The notes: generated by a model not told the origin, from the sequence alone. A stretch of DNA of 64,000 nt from Ferdinandcohnia sp047238305 (GCF_047238305.1 NZ_JBDFMO010000001.1:2418001-2482000), one strand, 5' to 3'; shown: positions 27,869 through 36,787, counted from the first letter of the stretch. Made by a program: numbers and translations.

Positions 27869-27883
27869 TCATTAACAAAAAGA

Positions 27884-27912
27884 GAATTCGGGGTTCGCCC
27901 CGAATTTTTTAT
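27884..27912 (+). terminator. Terminator of citZ-icd-mdh
   Basis: AATTCGGGG-TTCG-CCCCGAATT stem with a UUCG tetraloop and six T residues. Confidence 0.9.
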
Positions 27913-27960
27913 ACATAACATCGTAATCGTTTTCATTTTAATGGAGGTGCTTTTCTTTTC

Positions 27961-28437
27961 ATGTTATTAGGAAAAAAGCGAAAACTAGGTAGAATGATTG
28001 AAGAAATGAACGTTGGTGAAAAATTAACATTAACGGAGAAAATAGAAGATAAAGACTTACTATTATACTTAGGATTGACGAATGATGCAAATCCTCTTTA
28101 TATTCAACATGATTATGCATCTCAAACTCCCTTTAAGAAACCGATCGTTCCCACAGTTATGCTAACTGGTATTATATCTGCGGCTGTATCAAAATATTTA
28201 CCTGGACCAGGTAGTCATATTCTTAAACAGGAAATTGAATTTTTGCAGCCTTTGTACCACTACGACACAGTTCAATTTCTCTTTGAGGTTACGAAGATAA
28301 ATTTTCATGACCATACTGTTGAAATTTCGGTTACCGCATTGGATGAAGATGAGTCTAAGGCAATCGAGGGCAGACTACTCGTCTGTCCTCCACACCGAAT
28401 TACCCCGATGGAGGGGAAAATATTGGAGAACTTTTAG
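27961..28437 (+). CDS. MaoC-like hot-dog protein lacking the usual catalytic His
   Basis: The 158-residue single hot-dog domain resembles (R)-specific enoyl-CoA hydratases (MaoC/PhaJ). The hydratase motif, normally D-x(4)-H, appears here as TNDANPLYIQHD: Asp42 is present but the histidine position is Tyr47. The overhang PIVPTVMLTGIISAAVSKYLPGPGS fits the family. It may therefore bind acyl-CoA without hydrating it, or use a different residue. ATG after ATGGAGGTG. Monocistronic between mdh and phoP. Confidence 0.8.
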   Translation: MLLGKKRKLGRMIEEMNVGEKLTLTEKIEDKDLLLYLGLTNDANPLYIQHDYASQTPFKKPIVPTVMLTGIISAAVSKYLPGPGSHILKQEIEFLQPLYHYDTVQFLFEVTKINFHDHTVEISVTALDEDESKAIEGRLLVCPPHRITPMEGKILENF

Positions 28438-28459
28438 AGAGCTATGTCTCTCTTTTTTG
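28436..28459 (+). terminator. Terminator of the MaoC-like gene
   Basis: AGAGA-GCTATG-TCTCT followed by a T-run. Confidence 0.7.
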
Positions 28460-28553
28460 TTTTTTCATGGCAAGTCAAGAAATGTTAATCTATAATGATT
28501 TTATATAGATAAAAAATAATGATGGGGTTTATCTTTTTTGATGGAGGAAGACA

Positions 28554-29270
28554 ATGAAGAAAAAAGTATTGGTTGTTGAGGATGAACGTTCGATTATTAC
28601 ATTACTTCAGTACAACCTACAACAGGCCGGCTACGAGGTCATTACAGCTATGGATGGCGAGGAAGGCTTGGAGAAGGCCTTGGCAGAAAGACCTAGTTTA
28701 ATTGTCCTTGACTTAATGCTGCCAAAATTGGATGGTATTGAAGTGTGCAAACAACTTCGCCAAAACAAGGTTGATATTCCAATCCTAATGTTAACCGCAA
28801 AGGATGATGAATTTGATAAAGTTTTAGGTTTGGAGCTTGGGGCCGATGACTATATGACAAAACCATTTAGTCCAAGAGAAGTAGTCGCCCGAGTGAAAGC
28901 AATACTGAGAAGAACAAGTATAAACGAAGTCAACTCAGAAGACACTACAGTTTCTCCACAAATTGTGATTGGGCTTTTACGGATTTTGCCGGAAAATTTT
29001 GAGGCTTATTATAATGAGGAAGCACTTGACCTTACACCAAAAGAATTTGAACTTCTTGCTTATTTAGCAAAGAACAAAGGTAGAGTTCTAACTCGAGATC
29101 AACTTTTAAGTGCTGTTTGGAATTATGATTTTGCTGGTGATACAAGAATTGTGGATGTTCACATCAGTCATTTGCGTGAAAAAATCGAAAAAGATTCGAA
29201 AAAACCAAGTATGATTAAAACAGTAAGGGGATTAGGCTATAAGCTTGAGGAGCCAAAACTCTATGAATAA
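28554..29270 (+). CDS. phoP: Phosphate response regulator PhoP
   Basis: OmpR-type response regulator of 238 residues controlling the phosphate-starvation regulon. The receiver domain (1-120) has the acidic pair ED at 9-10, the phospho-acceptor Asp53 in LIVLDLMLPK and Lys in MTKPFSPRE. The winged-helix DNA-binding domain spans about 140-235, with LTPKEFELLAYLAKNKGRVLTRDQLL. The ATG follows GGAGGAAGACA. Overlaps phoR by eight bases. Confidence 0.94.
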   Translation: MKKKVLVVEDERSIITLLQYNLQQAGYEVITAMDGEEGLEKALAERPSLIVLDLMLPKLDGIEVCKQLRQNKVDIPILMLTAKDDEFDKVLGLELGADDYMTKPFSPREVVARVKAILRRTSINEVNSEDTTVSPQIVIGLLRILPENFEAYYNEEALDLTPKEFELLAYLAKNKGRVLTRDQLLSAVWNYDFAGDTRIVDVHISHLREKIEKDSKKPSMIKTVRGLGYKLEEPKLYE

Positions 29271-30711
29271 ATTTCACTCGAGGCTTCTATTTGCGATTAT
29301 CTTTTTAATTATTATTGTTTTTCTTTGTATGGGTTTTATGTTGGGCCAATTCATAAGTAGTCTGATTACAAATAGTGCGGAACATGGAACTTCCGTAGAA
29401 AAAACAGTCCAGCAGGTCTGGATTGCTCTAATTATTTGCTTAGGAATCGCATTGGTTATTATTCTTTCGCTTATTGTTAGAATCACCACCACCTATACAA
29501 AGCCAATTGATGCTGCAACAAAAGCGGTTAAAGAGCTTGCAAAGGGAGATTATCGAGCAAGAACCTATGAAGATCATATTAGTGCTGCTGGATTACTTGG
29601 ACAATCTATCAATATTGTTGCAAGAAATATTGAAGAAATGACGAAATCCTATGAAATGCAGCATGACCGATTACATACGTTGATTGAAAATATGGGGAGC
29701 GGTCTATTATTTATCGATAGCAAAGGATATATTAGTATTTTCAATCGAACGATCAACGAGATATTCAAGATTGACCAAGACGATTTAATGGGTCAGCTTT
29801 ATTATGAAGCATTTACTCATAAAGAAATTGTAACTTTGGTAGAAGAAATTTTTATGACAGAGCGAAAGTTACGAAGACAAATCCATTTGACGATTGGAAC
29901 TGAACAAAAGGATTTTGAGGTGTACGCTACGCCAATTTTAGGAGCAAATGTGGAATGGAAGGGTGTTGTTCTTGTCTTTCACGATATTTCAGATTTGAAA
30001 AGACTTGAACAGATGCGGAAGGACTTTGTTGCAAATGTTTCCCATGAGCTTCGTACACCGATTACTTCCATTAAAGGATTCGCAGAGACTTTATTAGATG
30101 GAGCAATGAATGATAGGGAAGTCCTTGATGAATTTTTAACAATTATCCTACATGAAAGTCATCGTCTTCAAGTCCTCATTCAAGATTTATTGGATTTATC
30201 AAAGATAGAGAATAAAGGTTTTTCCCTTAACCTATCACGTGTAAATGTGAGGGAACTTTTAGAAAATAGTTTACGGATGCTTAGATCAAAGGCTGAAGAA
30301 AAAGAAATTCAATTAGAGCTTACAGTAGATGACCTAACAACAGTAATTGAAGGAGATATGGACAGATTAAAACAAGTGTTTATCAATGTCATTAATAATA
30401 GTTTGTCATATTCTCCAAATAAAGCGAAGGTTGCAGTAAAAGCAACAAATCTTTCTGACTATGTTGAAATTCAAATTATCGACACGGGTATCGGAATTGA
30501 AGAAAAAGAGCTTTCCCGAATTTTTGAAAGATTTTATCGTGTGGATAAAGCGAGAAGCAGGAACTCTGGAGGCACCGGATTGGGTCTTGCAATTGTAAAG
30601 CATATTATTGAGGCACATGGAGGGGCTGTACAAGTCACGAGTAAGGTGGGGGAAGGAACTACAGTTACGATACGTTTAAAAAAAGAAATAACATCTAGTA
30701 AAATAGAATAA
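29263..30711 (+). CDS. phoR: Sensor histidine kinase PhoR, short form without external domain
   Basis: Partner of PhoP. ATG 29263 after GAGGAGCC gives 482 residues against about 579 in B. subtilis. Membrane helices lie at about 8-28 and 53-74, only 24 residues apart, so the extracytoplasmic PAS-like domain is missing. Next come a HAMP-like linker (about 75-125), a cytoplasmic PAS (about 135-240), the phospho-acceptor His261 in NVSHELRTPITS, and the ATPase with N, G1 (DTGIGIEEKEL), F and G2 (GTGLGLAIVKHI) boxes. No frameshift is visible. Confidence 0.92.
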   Translation: MNKFHSRLLFAIIFLIIIVFLCMGFMLGQFISSLITNSAEHGTSVEKTVQQVWIALIICLGIALVIILSLIVRITTTYTKPIDAATKAVKELAKGDYRARTYEDHISAAGLLGQSINIVARNIEEMTKSYEMQHDRLHTLIENMGSGLLFIDSKGYISIFNRTINEIFKIDQDDLMGQLYYEAFTHKEIVTLVEEIFMTERKLRRQIHLTIGTEQKDFEVYATPILGANVEWKGVVLVFHDISDLKRLEQMRKDFVANVSHELRTPITSIKGFAETLLDGAMNDREVLDEFLTIILHESHRLQVLIQDLLDLSKIENKGFSLNLSRVNVRELLENSLRMLRSKAEEKEIQLELTVDDLTTVIEGDMDRLKQVFINVINNSLSYSPNKAKVAVKATNLSDYVEIQIIDTGIGIEEKELSRIFERFYRVDKARSRNSGGTGLGLAIVKHIIEAHGGAVQVTSKVGEGTTVTIRLKKEITSSKIE

Positions 30712-30805
30712 TTTTACAAAATGTTTACAATAGAAACATATTCCCTTAATATCCAAACCTTATGATAATTATGAGAACCCCTTCATTCAGGAGGCCAAAC
30801 TTTTT

Positions 30806-30838
30806 TGACAAGGATGTATGATCCTTGTCATTTTTTTA
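30806..30838 (+). terminator. Terminator of phoPR
   Basis: TGACAAGGAT-GTATG-ATCCTTGTCA stem then seven T residues; it separates phoPR from hflKC. Confidence 0.9.
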
Positions 30839-30847
30839 ACATTTAAA

Positions 30848-30873
30848 TGAAACCTTTTTGCATGATATTCGTA
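30848..30873 (+). promoter_or_regulatory. Putative sigma-W promoter of hflKC
   Basis: TGAAAC (30848-30853), a T-rich stretch directly after it, and CGTA (30870-30873) at 16-bp spacing fit the ECF sigma-W consensus TGAAAC-N16-CGTA exactly. The gene start is 34 bp further on. Confidence 0.7.
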
Positions 30874-30906
30874 TAAGAATATGTAGATATATTGAGGGGG
30901 GAAAGC

Positions 30907-31875
30907 ATGGTTAGTTTGAAACGAATTTATACGATTGTTGGACTAAGTGTGCTCGTTCTGATTTTAGGTGTAATTGGATTTACATCTTGGTATACAGTAG
31001 ATGAATCAGAGCAAGCCATTATTTTAACCTTTGGGAAAGCAGACGAAGGAATTACAGAGCCGGGACTTCATTTTAAAATGCCATGGCCAATCCAAGACGT
31101 AGAGAAACTGCCAAAAACAACATACAGTTTACAGTTTGGATATAATCAAAAGGACGGCGAAATTACAGATGTGCCAAAAGACACCAAAATGATTACAGGT
31201 GATGAGAATATTGTTCTTGCCGACATGGTGGTCCAATGGCAAATTACGGATCCTTCAAAGTTCTTATTTAATTCAGCGGATCCCGAGCAAATTTTATATA
31301 ATGCTACTTCTGCATCATTAAGAAGTATTATCGGAAGTTCTAAAATCGATGATGCCTTAACATCTGGTAAAGCAGAAATTGAAGCTGAAGTAAGAGACTT
31401 ATTGACCGATCTTTTAAAGAAATATGATATTGGTGTTTCTGTAACGGCTGTTAAATTGCAAGATGTTGAACTACCAAATGATGAGGTTCGTAAGGCTTTT
31501 ACGAATGTTACAGATGCACGTGAAACAAGAAATACAAAAGTAAATGAAGCAAATAAATATCGTAACCAAAAATTGAATGAAGCAAAAGGGGAAAAAGAAG
31601 CCCTAATTTCTCGTGCTAACGGGGATAAAGCAGCCCGTATCGAAATTGCACGTGGGGATGTTGCGACATTTAATGCATTATATAATGAATATGTTAAAAA
31701 TCCAGAGATTACTAGAAAACGTCTTGTTCTAGAAACATTGGATCAAGTGCTACCAAATACAGAAATTTATATTATGAAGGATGATGGCAATACGATGAAA
31801 TACTTGCCAATACGTCCAGCTGGAAGCCAAGCACAGGTTCCTCCTGTAGAAACAGAAGGGAGTGGGAACCAATGA
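30907..31875 (+). CDS. hflK: SPFH-domain protease modulator HflK
   Basis: In E. coli HflK and HflC form a membrane complex that cages and modulates the FtsH protease. The 322-residue product has a short N-terminal inside segment, one membrane helix at about 9-28, an SPFH/prohibitin domain (about 30-210) starting WYTVDESEQAIILTFGKA, and a charged coiled coil (about 200-260). ATG 30907 after GAGGGGGGAAAG. ATGA overlap with hflC. The pair lies between phoR and polA, where B. subtilis has nothing. Confidence 0.92.
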   Translation: MVSLKRIYTIVGLSVLVLILGVIGFTSWYTVDESEQAIILTFGKADEGITEPGLHFKMPWPIQDVEKLPKTTYSLQFGYNQKDGEITDVPKDTKMITGDENIVLADMVVQWQITDPSKFLFNSADPEQILYNATSASLRSIIGSSKIDDALTSGKAEIEAEVRDLLTDLLKKYDIGVSVTAVKLQDVELPNDEVRKAFTNVTDARETRNTKVNEANKYRNQKLNEAKGEKEALISRANGDKAARIEIARGDVATFNALYNEYVKNPEITRKRLVLETLDQVLPNTEIYIMKDDGNTMKYLPIRPAGSQAQVPPVETEGSGNQ

Positions 31876-32801
31876 GTGAAAATGTCGTGGATTTAAATGA
31901 AAAAAAGGGTTCCAATAAATTTAGCAAATACACAAAAGGTGGAATCATTTCACTTATTGTTATTATTCTAATAGGTATCGTTTTGGTGAATATATTTATA
32001 GTAAGAGAAGGCGAATATAAGGTCGTTCGACAGTTTGGTGAGGTTGTTCGAATTGAAGAAAATCCGGGACTTTCCTATAAAATTCCGTTTATCCAGTCGG
32101 TTGAGACCTTACCGAAATATCAAATGATTTATGATGTTGAGGAAGCTGAAATCAATACGAAAGACAAAAAGCGAATGATGATCGATAATTATGCGATTTG
32201 GCGCATTGAAGATCCGAAACAAATGATATCTACAACAAGAACAGTCTTAAATGCAGAAGCAAAGCTTGATGAGTTCGTCTATTCTGCAATCCGTACAGAA
32301 CTTGGTCAATTGGACTATGACGAGATTATTAATGATGAGAAGTCTGAACGTGGTAGTCTTAATGATCGCATTACAGACATTGTAAATAAAAACCTAGAGG
32401 AAGATAAATATGGAATCGTTGTAACAGATATTCGTATGAAGCGTACAGATTTACCAGCTGAAAACGAACAATCCGTATATACGAGAATGATCTCCGAGCG
32501 TGAGTCAACAGCACAAAACTATCTCTCTGAAGGGGATGCTAAGAAGAATGAAATCGAAGCTGAAACGGATAGAGAAGTAAAAGTCATTATTTCAAAAGCT
32601 CAAGCTGACGCTGAGGTTATTCGAAGTGAAGGGGAAGGGGAAGCAGCGCGTATTTATAATGATGCCTTCTCCAAGGACCCAGAGTTTTACAACCTTTTCC
32701 GTACGTTAGAATCCTATAAAACCACAATTGATGGAGAAACACTCATTATTTTACCAGCTGACTCTCCTTACGCGAGATTGTTAATGGGATACACTGACTA
32801 A
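31872..32801 (+). CDS. hflC: SPFH-domain protease modulator HflC
   Basis: The 309-residue partner of HflK. It has a cytoplasmic N-terminus of about 24 residues, a membrane helix at about 25-45, an SPFH domain starting IVREGEYKVVRQFGEV and an Ala/Glu-rich helix with EIEAETDREVKVIISKAQADAE. It overlaps hflK by four bases, so expression is coupled. A very long terminator follows. If the upstream promoter call is right, the pair belongs to the envelope-stress regulon. Confidence 0.92.
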   Translation: MSENVVDLNEKKGSNKFSKYTKGGIISLIVIILIGIVLVNIFIVREGEYKVVRQFGEVVRIEENPGLSYKIPFIQSVETLPKYQMIYDVEEAEINTKDKKRMMIDNYAIWRIEDPKQMISTTRTVLNAEAKLDEFVYSAIRTELGQLDYDEIINDEKSERGSLNDRITDIVNKNLEEDKYGIVVTDIRMKRTDLPAENEQSVYTRMISERESTAQNYLSEGDAKKNEIEAETDREVKVIISKAQADAEVIRSEGEGEAARIYNDAFSKDPEFYNLFRTLESYKTTIDGETLIILPADSPYARLLMGYTD

Positions 32802-32824
32802 CGATAAAAGAAGTTCACACATAA

Positions 32825-32893
32825 AGTAGTCGTTATTTTCTATTCTGTTCATGACATGCTAAAATGAACAGTAGGAAATGACGGCTTTTTTTA
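32825..32893 (+). terminator. Long-stem terminator of hflKC
   Basis: Nearly 20 paired bases (GTCGTTATTTTCTATTCTGT against ACAGTAGGAAATGACGG, some mismatches), extended by TCAT/ATGA, then seven T residues. Confidence 0.8.
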
Positions 32894-32957
32894 TGAGTTT
32901 CAATGGTTGTATGGAATATAATAGGTCCCAAGTTGTCATAGAAAGGAAGGATTTTTC

Positions 32958-35588
32958 TTGGATAAAAAGATTGTTTTGGTGGATGGAAATAGTATTGCAT
33001 ACCGGGCATTTTTTGCCTTGCCACTTTTGAATAATGATAAAGGTGTACATACGAATGCTATTTATGGCTTTACAATGATTTTGAACCGAATTCTTGAACA
33101 GGAGAAGCCAACACATATTTTAGTAGCATTTGATGCAGGAAAAACAACGTTTAGACATAGTACTTTTAGTGACTATAAAGGAGGCCGACAGAAAACTCCA
33201 CCTGAGCTTTCAGAGCAGTTTCCATTTTTACGAGAGCTTCTTGATGCATACAAGATTGCCAGATACGAATTAGAAAACTATGAAGCCGATGATATTATCG
33301 GGACTTTATCACTTCAAGCTGAAAAGGAAGGCTTTGAGGTAAAAGTTATTTCAGGCGATAAAGACCTAACACAGCTTGCTTCAGATCGTGTTACCGTAGA
33401 TATTACGAAAAAAGGGATTACAGATGTTGATTCATATACGCCTGATTTTATCAATGAAAAATATGGAATCGCACCAGAACGAATTATCGATATGAAAGGA
33501 CTTATGGGGGATAGTTCGGATAATATTCCAGGTGTCCCAGGCGTAGGTGAGAAAACAGCTTTAAAATTATTACAAGAGTTCCATACATTAGAGGAACTAC
33601 TAGACTCGATTGATAAGGTGAGCGGAAAGAAGCTGAAAGAAAAGCTTGAAGAACATAAGGAACAAGCCATCATGAGTAAACAACTTGCCACAATCTATCG
33701 TGAAGCACCTATTGAAATTGGAATTTCTGAGCTTGAGTATAATGGCTATGATGGCGACCAGGTGATTAAGCTTTTCAAAGAGCTCGGATTTAATTCATTG
33801 TTGGACAAAGTTGAGGGCAGCGAAAAAATAGAAGACAAGCCTTTAGAAAAGATCTCATATAAGATTGTCGATAAAGTTACTGATGATATGTTTTCTACTG
33901 AATCTTCTTTGATTGTGGAAGTGCTTGATGAAAGCTATCATCGAGCAGACGTCCAAGGGATTGCGATATCAAATGAAAAAGGTAATTTTTATATTCCAAC
34001 AAAACTTGCTCTTGACTCAGATACATTTAAGGAATGGGCAAAGGATAACGAAAAAAAGAAAACCGTTTTTGATGGAAAAAAATCACTTGTTGCGTTGAGA
34101 TGGAAGGGGATCGACTTACAAGGAATTGACTTTGACTGCTTAATTGCTTCATATATTTTAAATCCATCTGATTCAACCGATGATGTTGCTGCAATAGCAA
34201 AATTAAAAGGAATTAACGATGTACAAACAGATGAAGCTGTGTACGGAAAAGGCGCGAAACAAAGCATACCAGACGAAAAAGAGCTTTCTGAGCATATTGT
34301 TAGAAAGGCGGTTGCTCTAAAGAAGCTACAGGATATTTTCCTACAAGAACTGCAGGAAAATGAACAATATAAGCTTTTCACTGATTTAGAAATGCCATTA
34401 TCGCTAATATTAGCTGAAATGGAAGCAACCGGGGTTAAGGTTGATGTGGAACGTTTAAAAGCAATGGGAGAAGAATTAAAGGCACATCTTCAAGAGCTTG
34501 AACAAAAAATTTATGAACTCGCTGGAGAAGAATTTAACATTAACTCCCCAAAGCAGCTTGGTGTCATTCTTTTTGAAAAGCTTCAACTTACCGTTTACAA
34601 GAAAACAAAAACAGGCTATTCAACGTCTGCTGATATTCTTGAAAAACTGGCTAAAGAGCATGAAATCATTGAGTATATTTTGCATTACAGACAAGTTGGA
34701 AAGCTTCAATCAACCTATATTGAAGGTTTATTAAAGGTTGTTCATGAAGATACATGCAAGGTTCATACTCGATTCCAGCAAGCTTTAACACAAACCGGAA
34801 GACTAAGTTCAACAGATCCAAACCTGCAAAACATTCCAATTCGCTTGGAGGAAGGACGAAAAATAAGACAAGCGTTTGTTCCTTCGAAAAAGGATTGGTT
34901 CATGTTTGCTGCTGACTATTCACAAATTGAACTAAGGGTGCTTGCTCATATTGCAAATGATGAAAATCTAATTCAAGCCTTTACGCATGATCTTGATATT
35001 CACACAAAAACTGCGATGGATGTGTTCCATGTAAAAGAAGACGAGGTAACCTCCAATATGCGTCGACAGGCAAAGGCTGTTAACTTCGGGATTGTGTATG
35101 GAATTAGTGATTTTGGATTGTCTCAAAACCTTGGAATTACAAGGAAGGAAGCGGGACAATTTATTGAGCGCTATTTTGCAAGTTTCCCAGGTGTTAAAGA
35201 ATATATGGAAGAAATCGTTGAGGATGTTAGACAAAAAGGGTATGTATCAACTCTTCTTCATAGAAGAAGATATATTCCTGAAATTACAGCACGTAATTTT
35301 AATGTTCGTAGCTTTGCAGAAAGAACTGCGATGAATACCCCAATTCAAGGAAGTGCTGCTGATATTATCAAGAAAGCAATGATTGATATGGCGGCTCGAT
35401 TAAAAGAAGAAAAGCTTCAAGCAAAATTGCTGTTACAAGTTCATGACGAATTAATTTTTGAAGCACCAGAAGAAGAAATTGAGATTTTGAAAAAGATTGT
35501 GCCAGAAGTAATGGAAAATGCGATTTCCTTAAAAGTACCATTAAAGGTCGATTATGCGTACGGAAAGACCTGGTATGATGCAAAGTAG
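32958..35588 (+). CDS. polA: DNA polymerase I
   Basis: Repair polymerase that also removes Okazaki primers. The 876-residue protein has a 5' nuclease domain (about 1-290; SGDKDLTQL, GDSSDNIPGVPGVGEKTA). Next is a degenerate 3'-5' exonuclease domain (about 300-465), where the E. coli DTETDS motif reads EVLDESY. The polymerase domain has motif A DYSQIELRVLAH, motif B RRQAKAVNFGIVYG and motif C QVHDELIFE. Loss of proofreading residues is typical of Bacillus Pol I. Start TTG after GAAAGGAAGG. mutM follows closely. Confidence 0.97.
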   Translation: MDKKIVLVDGNSIAYRAFFALPLLNNDKGVHTNAIYGFTMILNRILEQEKPTHILVAFDAGKTTFRHSTFSDYKGGRQKTPPELSEQFPFLRELLDAYKIARYELENYEADDIIGTLSLQAEKEGFEVKVISGDKDLTQLASDRVTVDITKKGITDVDSYTPDFINEKYGIAPERIIDMKGLMGDSSDNIPGVPGVGEKTALKLLQEFHTLEELLDSIDKVSGKKLKEKLEEHKEQAIMSKQLATIYREAPIEIGISELEYNGYDGDQVIKLFKELGFNSLLDKVEGSEKIEDKPLEKISYKIVDKVTDDMFSTESSLIVEVLDESYHRADVQGIAISNEKGNFYIPTKLALDSDTFKEWAKDNEKKKTVFDGKKSLVALRWKGIDLQGIDFDCLIASYILNPSDSTDDVAAIAKLKGINDVQTDEAVYGKGAKQSIPDEKELSEHIVRKAVALKKLQDIFLQELQENEQYKLFTDLEMPLSLILAEMEATGVKVDVERLKAMGEELKAHLQELEQKIYELAGEEFNINSPKQLGVILFEKLQLTVYKKTKTGYSTSADILEKLAKEHEIIEYILHYRQVGKLQSTYIEGLLKVVHEDTCKVHTRFQQALTQTGRLSSTDPNLQNIPIRLEEGRKIRQAFVPSKKDWFMFAADYSQIELRVLAHIANDENLIQAFTHDLDIHTKTAMDVFHVKEDEVTSNMRRQAKAVNFGIVYGISDFGLSQNLGITRKEAGQFIERYFASFPGVKEYMEEIVEDVRQKGYVSTLLHRRRYIPEITARNFNVRSFAERTAMNTPIQGSAADIIKKAMIDMAARLKEEKLQAKLLLQVHDELIFEAPEEEIEILKKIVPEVMENAISLKVPLKVDYAYGKTWYDAK

Positions 35589-35618
35589 ATTTTTGGCTAG
35601 AAATAAGGAAGTGATCAA

Positions 35619-36461
35619 ATGCCTGAATTACCAGAGGTTGAAACAGTTAGACGAACGTTAACTCAACTTGTAAATGGAAAAACGATCAATAATGTGAAGG
35701 TGCTATGGCCTAAAATAATCAAGAAACCAGAAGAACCTGAACAATTTTGTGACGCTCTTCGTGGTCAAACCATTCATGATGTAGATCGAAGAGGGAAGTT
35801 CTTAAAGTTTATTTTAGATGATTATGTGATGGTTTCGCATTTGCGCATGGAGGGAAGATATGGACTCTATGATAAAGAGGAACCATATGATAAACATACC
35901 CATGTATTGTTTGCTTTTACAGATGGAACTGAGCTTCGCTATCGGGATGTTAGGAAATTTGGAACGATGCATTTATTTCGAAAAGGGGAAGAAGAAGAGA
36001 GTCTTCCCTTATCCCAATTAGGCCCAGAACCTTTTTCAAAAGGGTTTACCTTAAAATATTTAGAAGAAAAGCTATCAAAAACCAATCGGAAAATTAAAGT
36101 GACGCTACTTGATCAAACCAATGTTGTGGGACTTGGGAACATTTATGTGGATGAGGCTTTATTTAGAGCGGGGATATATCCTGAACGAGAGGCAAATTCC
36201 CTGACTAAAAAAGAAATGAAAATACTTCACCATGAGATCATTCAAACATTGAATGAAGCTGTCGAGAAAGGTGGAAGTACAATGCGTTCCTATGTAAACA
36301 CACAAGGTGAGATTGGGATGTTCCAATTGCAGCTATTTGTTTACGGTCAAAACGGAAAAGCATGTCAAAGATGTGGGACAGAAATAGAAAAAACAGTCGT
36401 CGGCGGAAGAGGTACCCACTACTGTCCAAAATGCCAAAAAAATAAAACAAAACGAAAATAA
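35619..36461 (+). CDS. mutM: Formamidopyrimidine-DNA glycosylase
   Basis: It excises 8-oxoguanine and formamidopyrimidines and cuts the abasic site. The 280-residue protein keeps PELPEVETVRR, where Pro2 is the nucleophile and Glu3 the acid, the helix-two-turn-helix region, and the C-terminal zinc finger CQRCGTEIEKTVVGGRGTHYCPKC. The ATG follows AAGGAAGTGATCAA. It lies 30 bp after polA, forming a repair pair. Confidence 0.97.
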   Translation: MPELPEVETVRRTLTQLVNGKTINNVKVLWPKIIKKPEEPEQFCDALRGQTIHDVDRRGKFLKFILDDYVMVSHLRMEGRYGLYDKEEPYDKHTHVLFAFTDGTELRYRDVRKFGTMHLFRKGEEEESLPLSQLGPEPFSKGFTLKYLEEKLSKTNRKIKVTLLDQTNVVGLGNIYVDEALFRAGIYPEREANSLTKKEMKILHHEIIQTLNEAVEKGGSTMRSYVNTQGEIGMFQLQLFVYGQNGKACQRCGTEIEKTVVGGRGTHYCPKCQKNKTKRK

Positions 36462-36489
36462 AGTTCGAAATGGAGGGGGAAAAGGACCG

Positions 36490-36543
36490 CGTCGGCGAAG
36501 GCGCCACGTCCTGTGGCGACGCCGACACTAGCACATCCTGTGG
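36490..36543 (+). ncRNA. Double-hairpin RUCCU module, copy 2
   Basis: Outer stem GTCGGCG/CGCCGAC encloses CGCCAC-GTCCT-GTGGCG (36502-36518). A second small hairpin, CAC-ATCCT-GTG (36532-36542), follows. Confidence 0.6.
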
Positions 36544-36628
36544 GTCGAAATTTCAAGGCGGTGCAGCTTTGAGGACCGGAGCGTATGCAGTTAATACGTG
36601 AGGACCGGAGAAGCAAGCCAACGCGCTT

Positions 36629-36686
36629 CCACAGGATGTGGTGACTTCGACGTTCGACACAGGACGTGTCGGCATTTAGTCGAAGT
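36629..36686 (-). ncRNA. Double-hairpin RUCCU module, copy 3
   Basis: On the minus strand, ACTTCGAC/GTCGAAGT encloses CGACAC-GTCCT-GTGTCG (36655-36671). CCAC-ATCCT-GTGG (36629-36641) follows. The stem sequences differ from the other copies while the loops stay GTCCT and ATCCT. Confidence 0.6.
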
Positions 36687-36787
36687 TCCTTTTTTAGATG
36701 TGTCCTTTTTCTCCTCCACGGACATTTCACATGAAATGGGCTCCCTCCATATAATATCTTATATCGATAGGAAGGAGACTCTATGAG

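Larger units (their letters stand above)
36477..36700. repeat. Composite repeat with two convergent RUCCU modules
   Basis: This GC-richer insert fills most of the 326-bp mutM-ytaF gap. One double-hairpin unit reads forward (36490-36543) and one backward (36629-36686). Between them GAGGACCGGAG occurs twice (36571-36581, 36600-36610). Short frames here lack ribosome sites. Confidence 0.75.

Noticed and set aside
29245..29262. TTG at 29245 as phoR start
   Set aside because: It lies inside phoP without a ribosome site; ATG 29263 is preceded by GAGGAG.
36477..36700. Possible insertion sequence or CRISPR between mutM and ytaF
   Set aside because: There is no transposase, no regularly spaced identical repeats and no cas genes; the hairpins belong to the RUCCU module family.
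36598..36786. 62-codon frame in the mutM-ytaF gap
   Set aside because: It is made mostly of repeat sequence and lacks a ribosome site.
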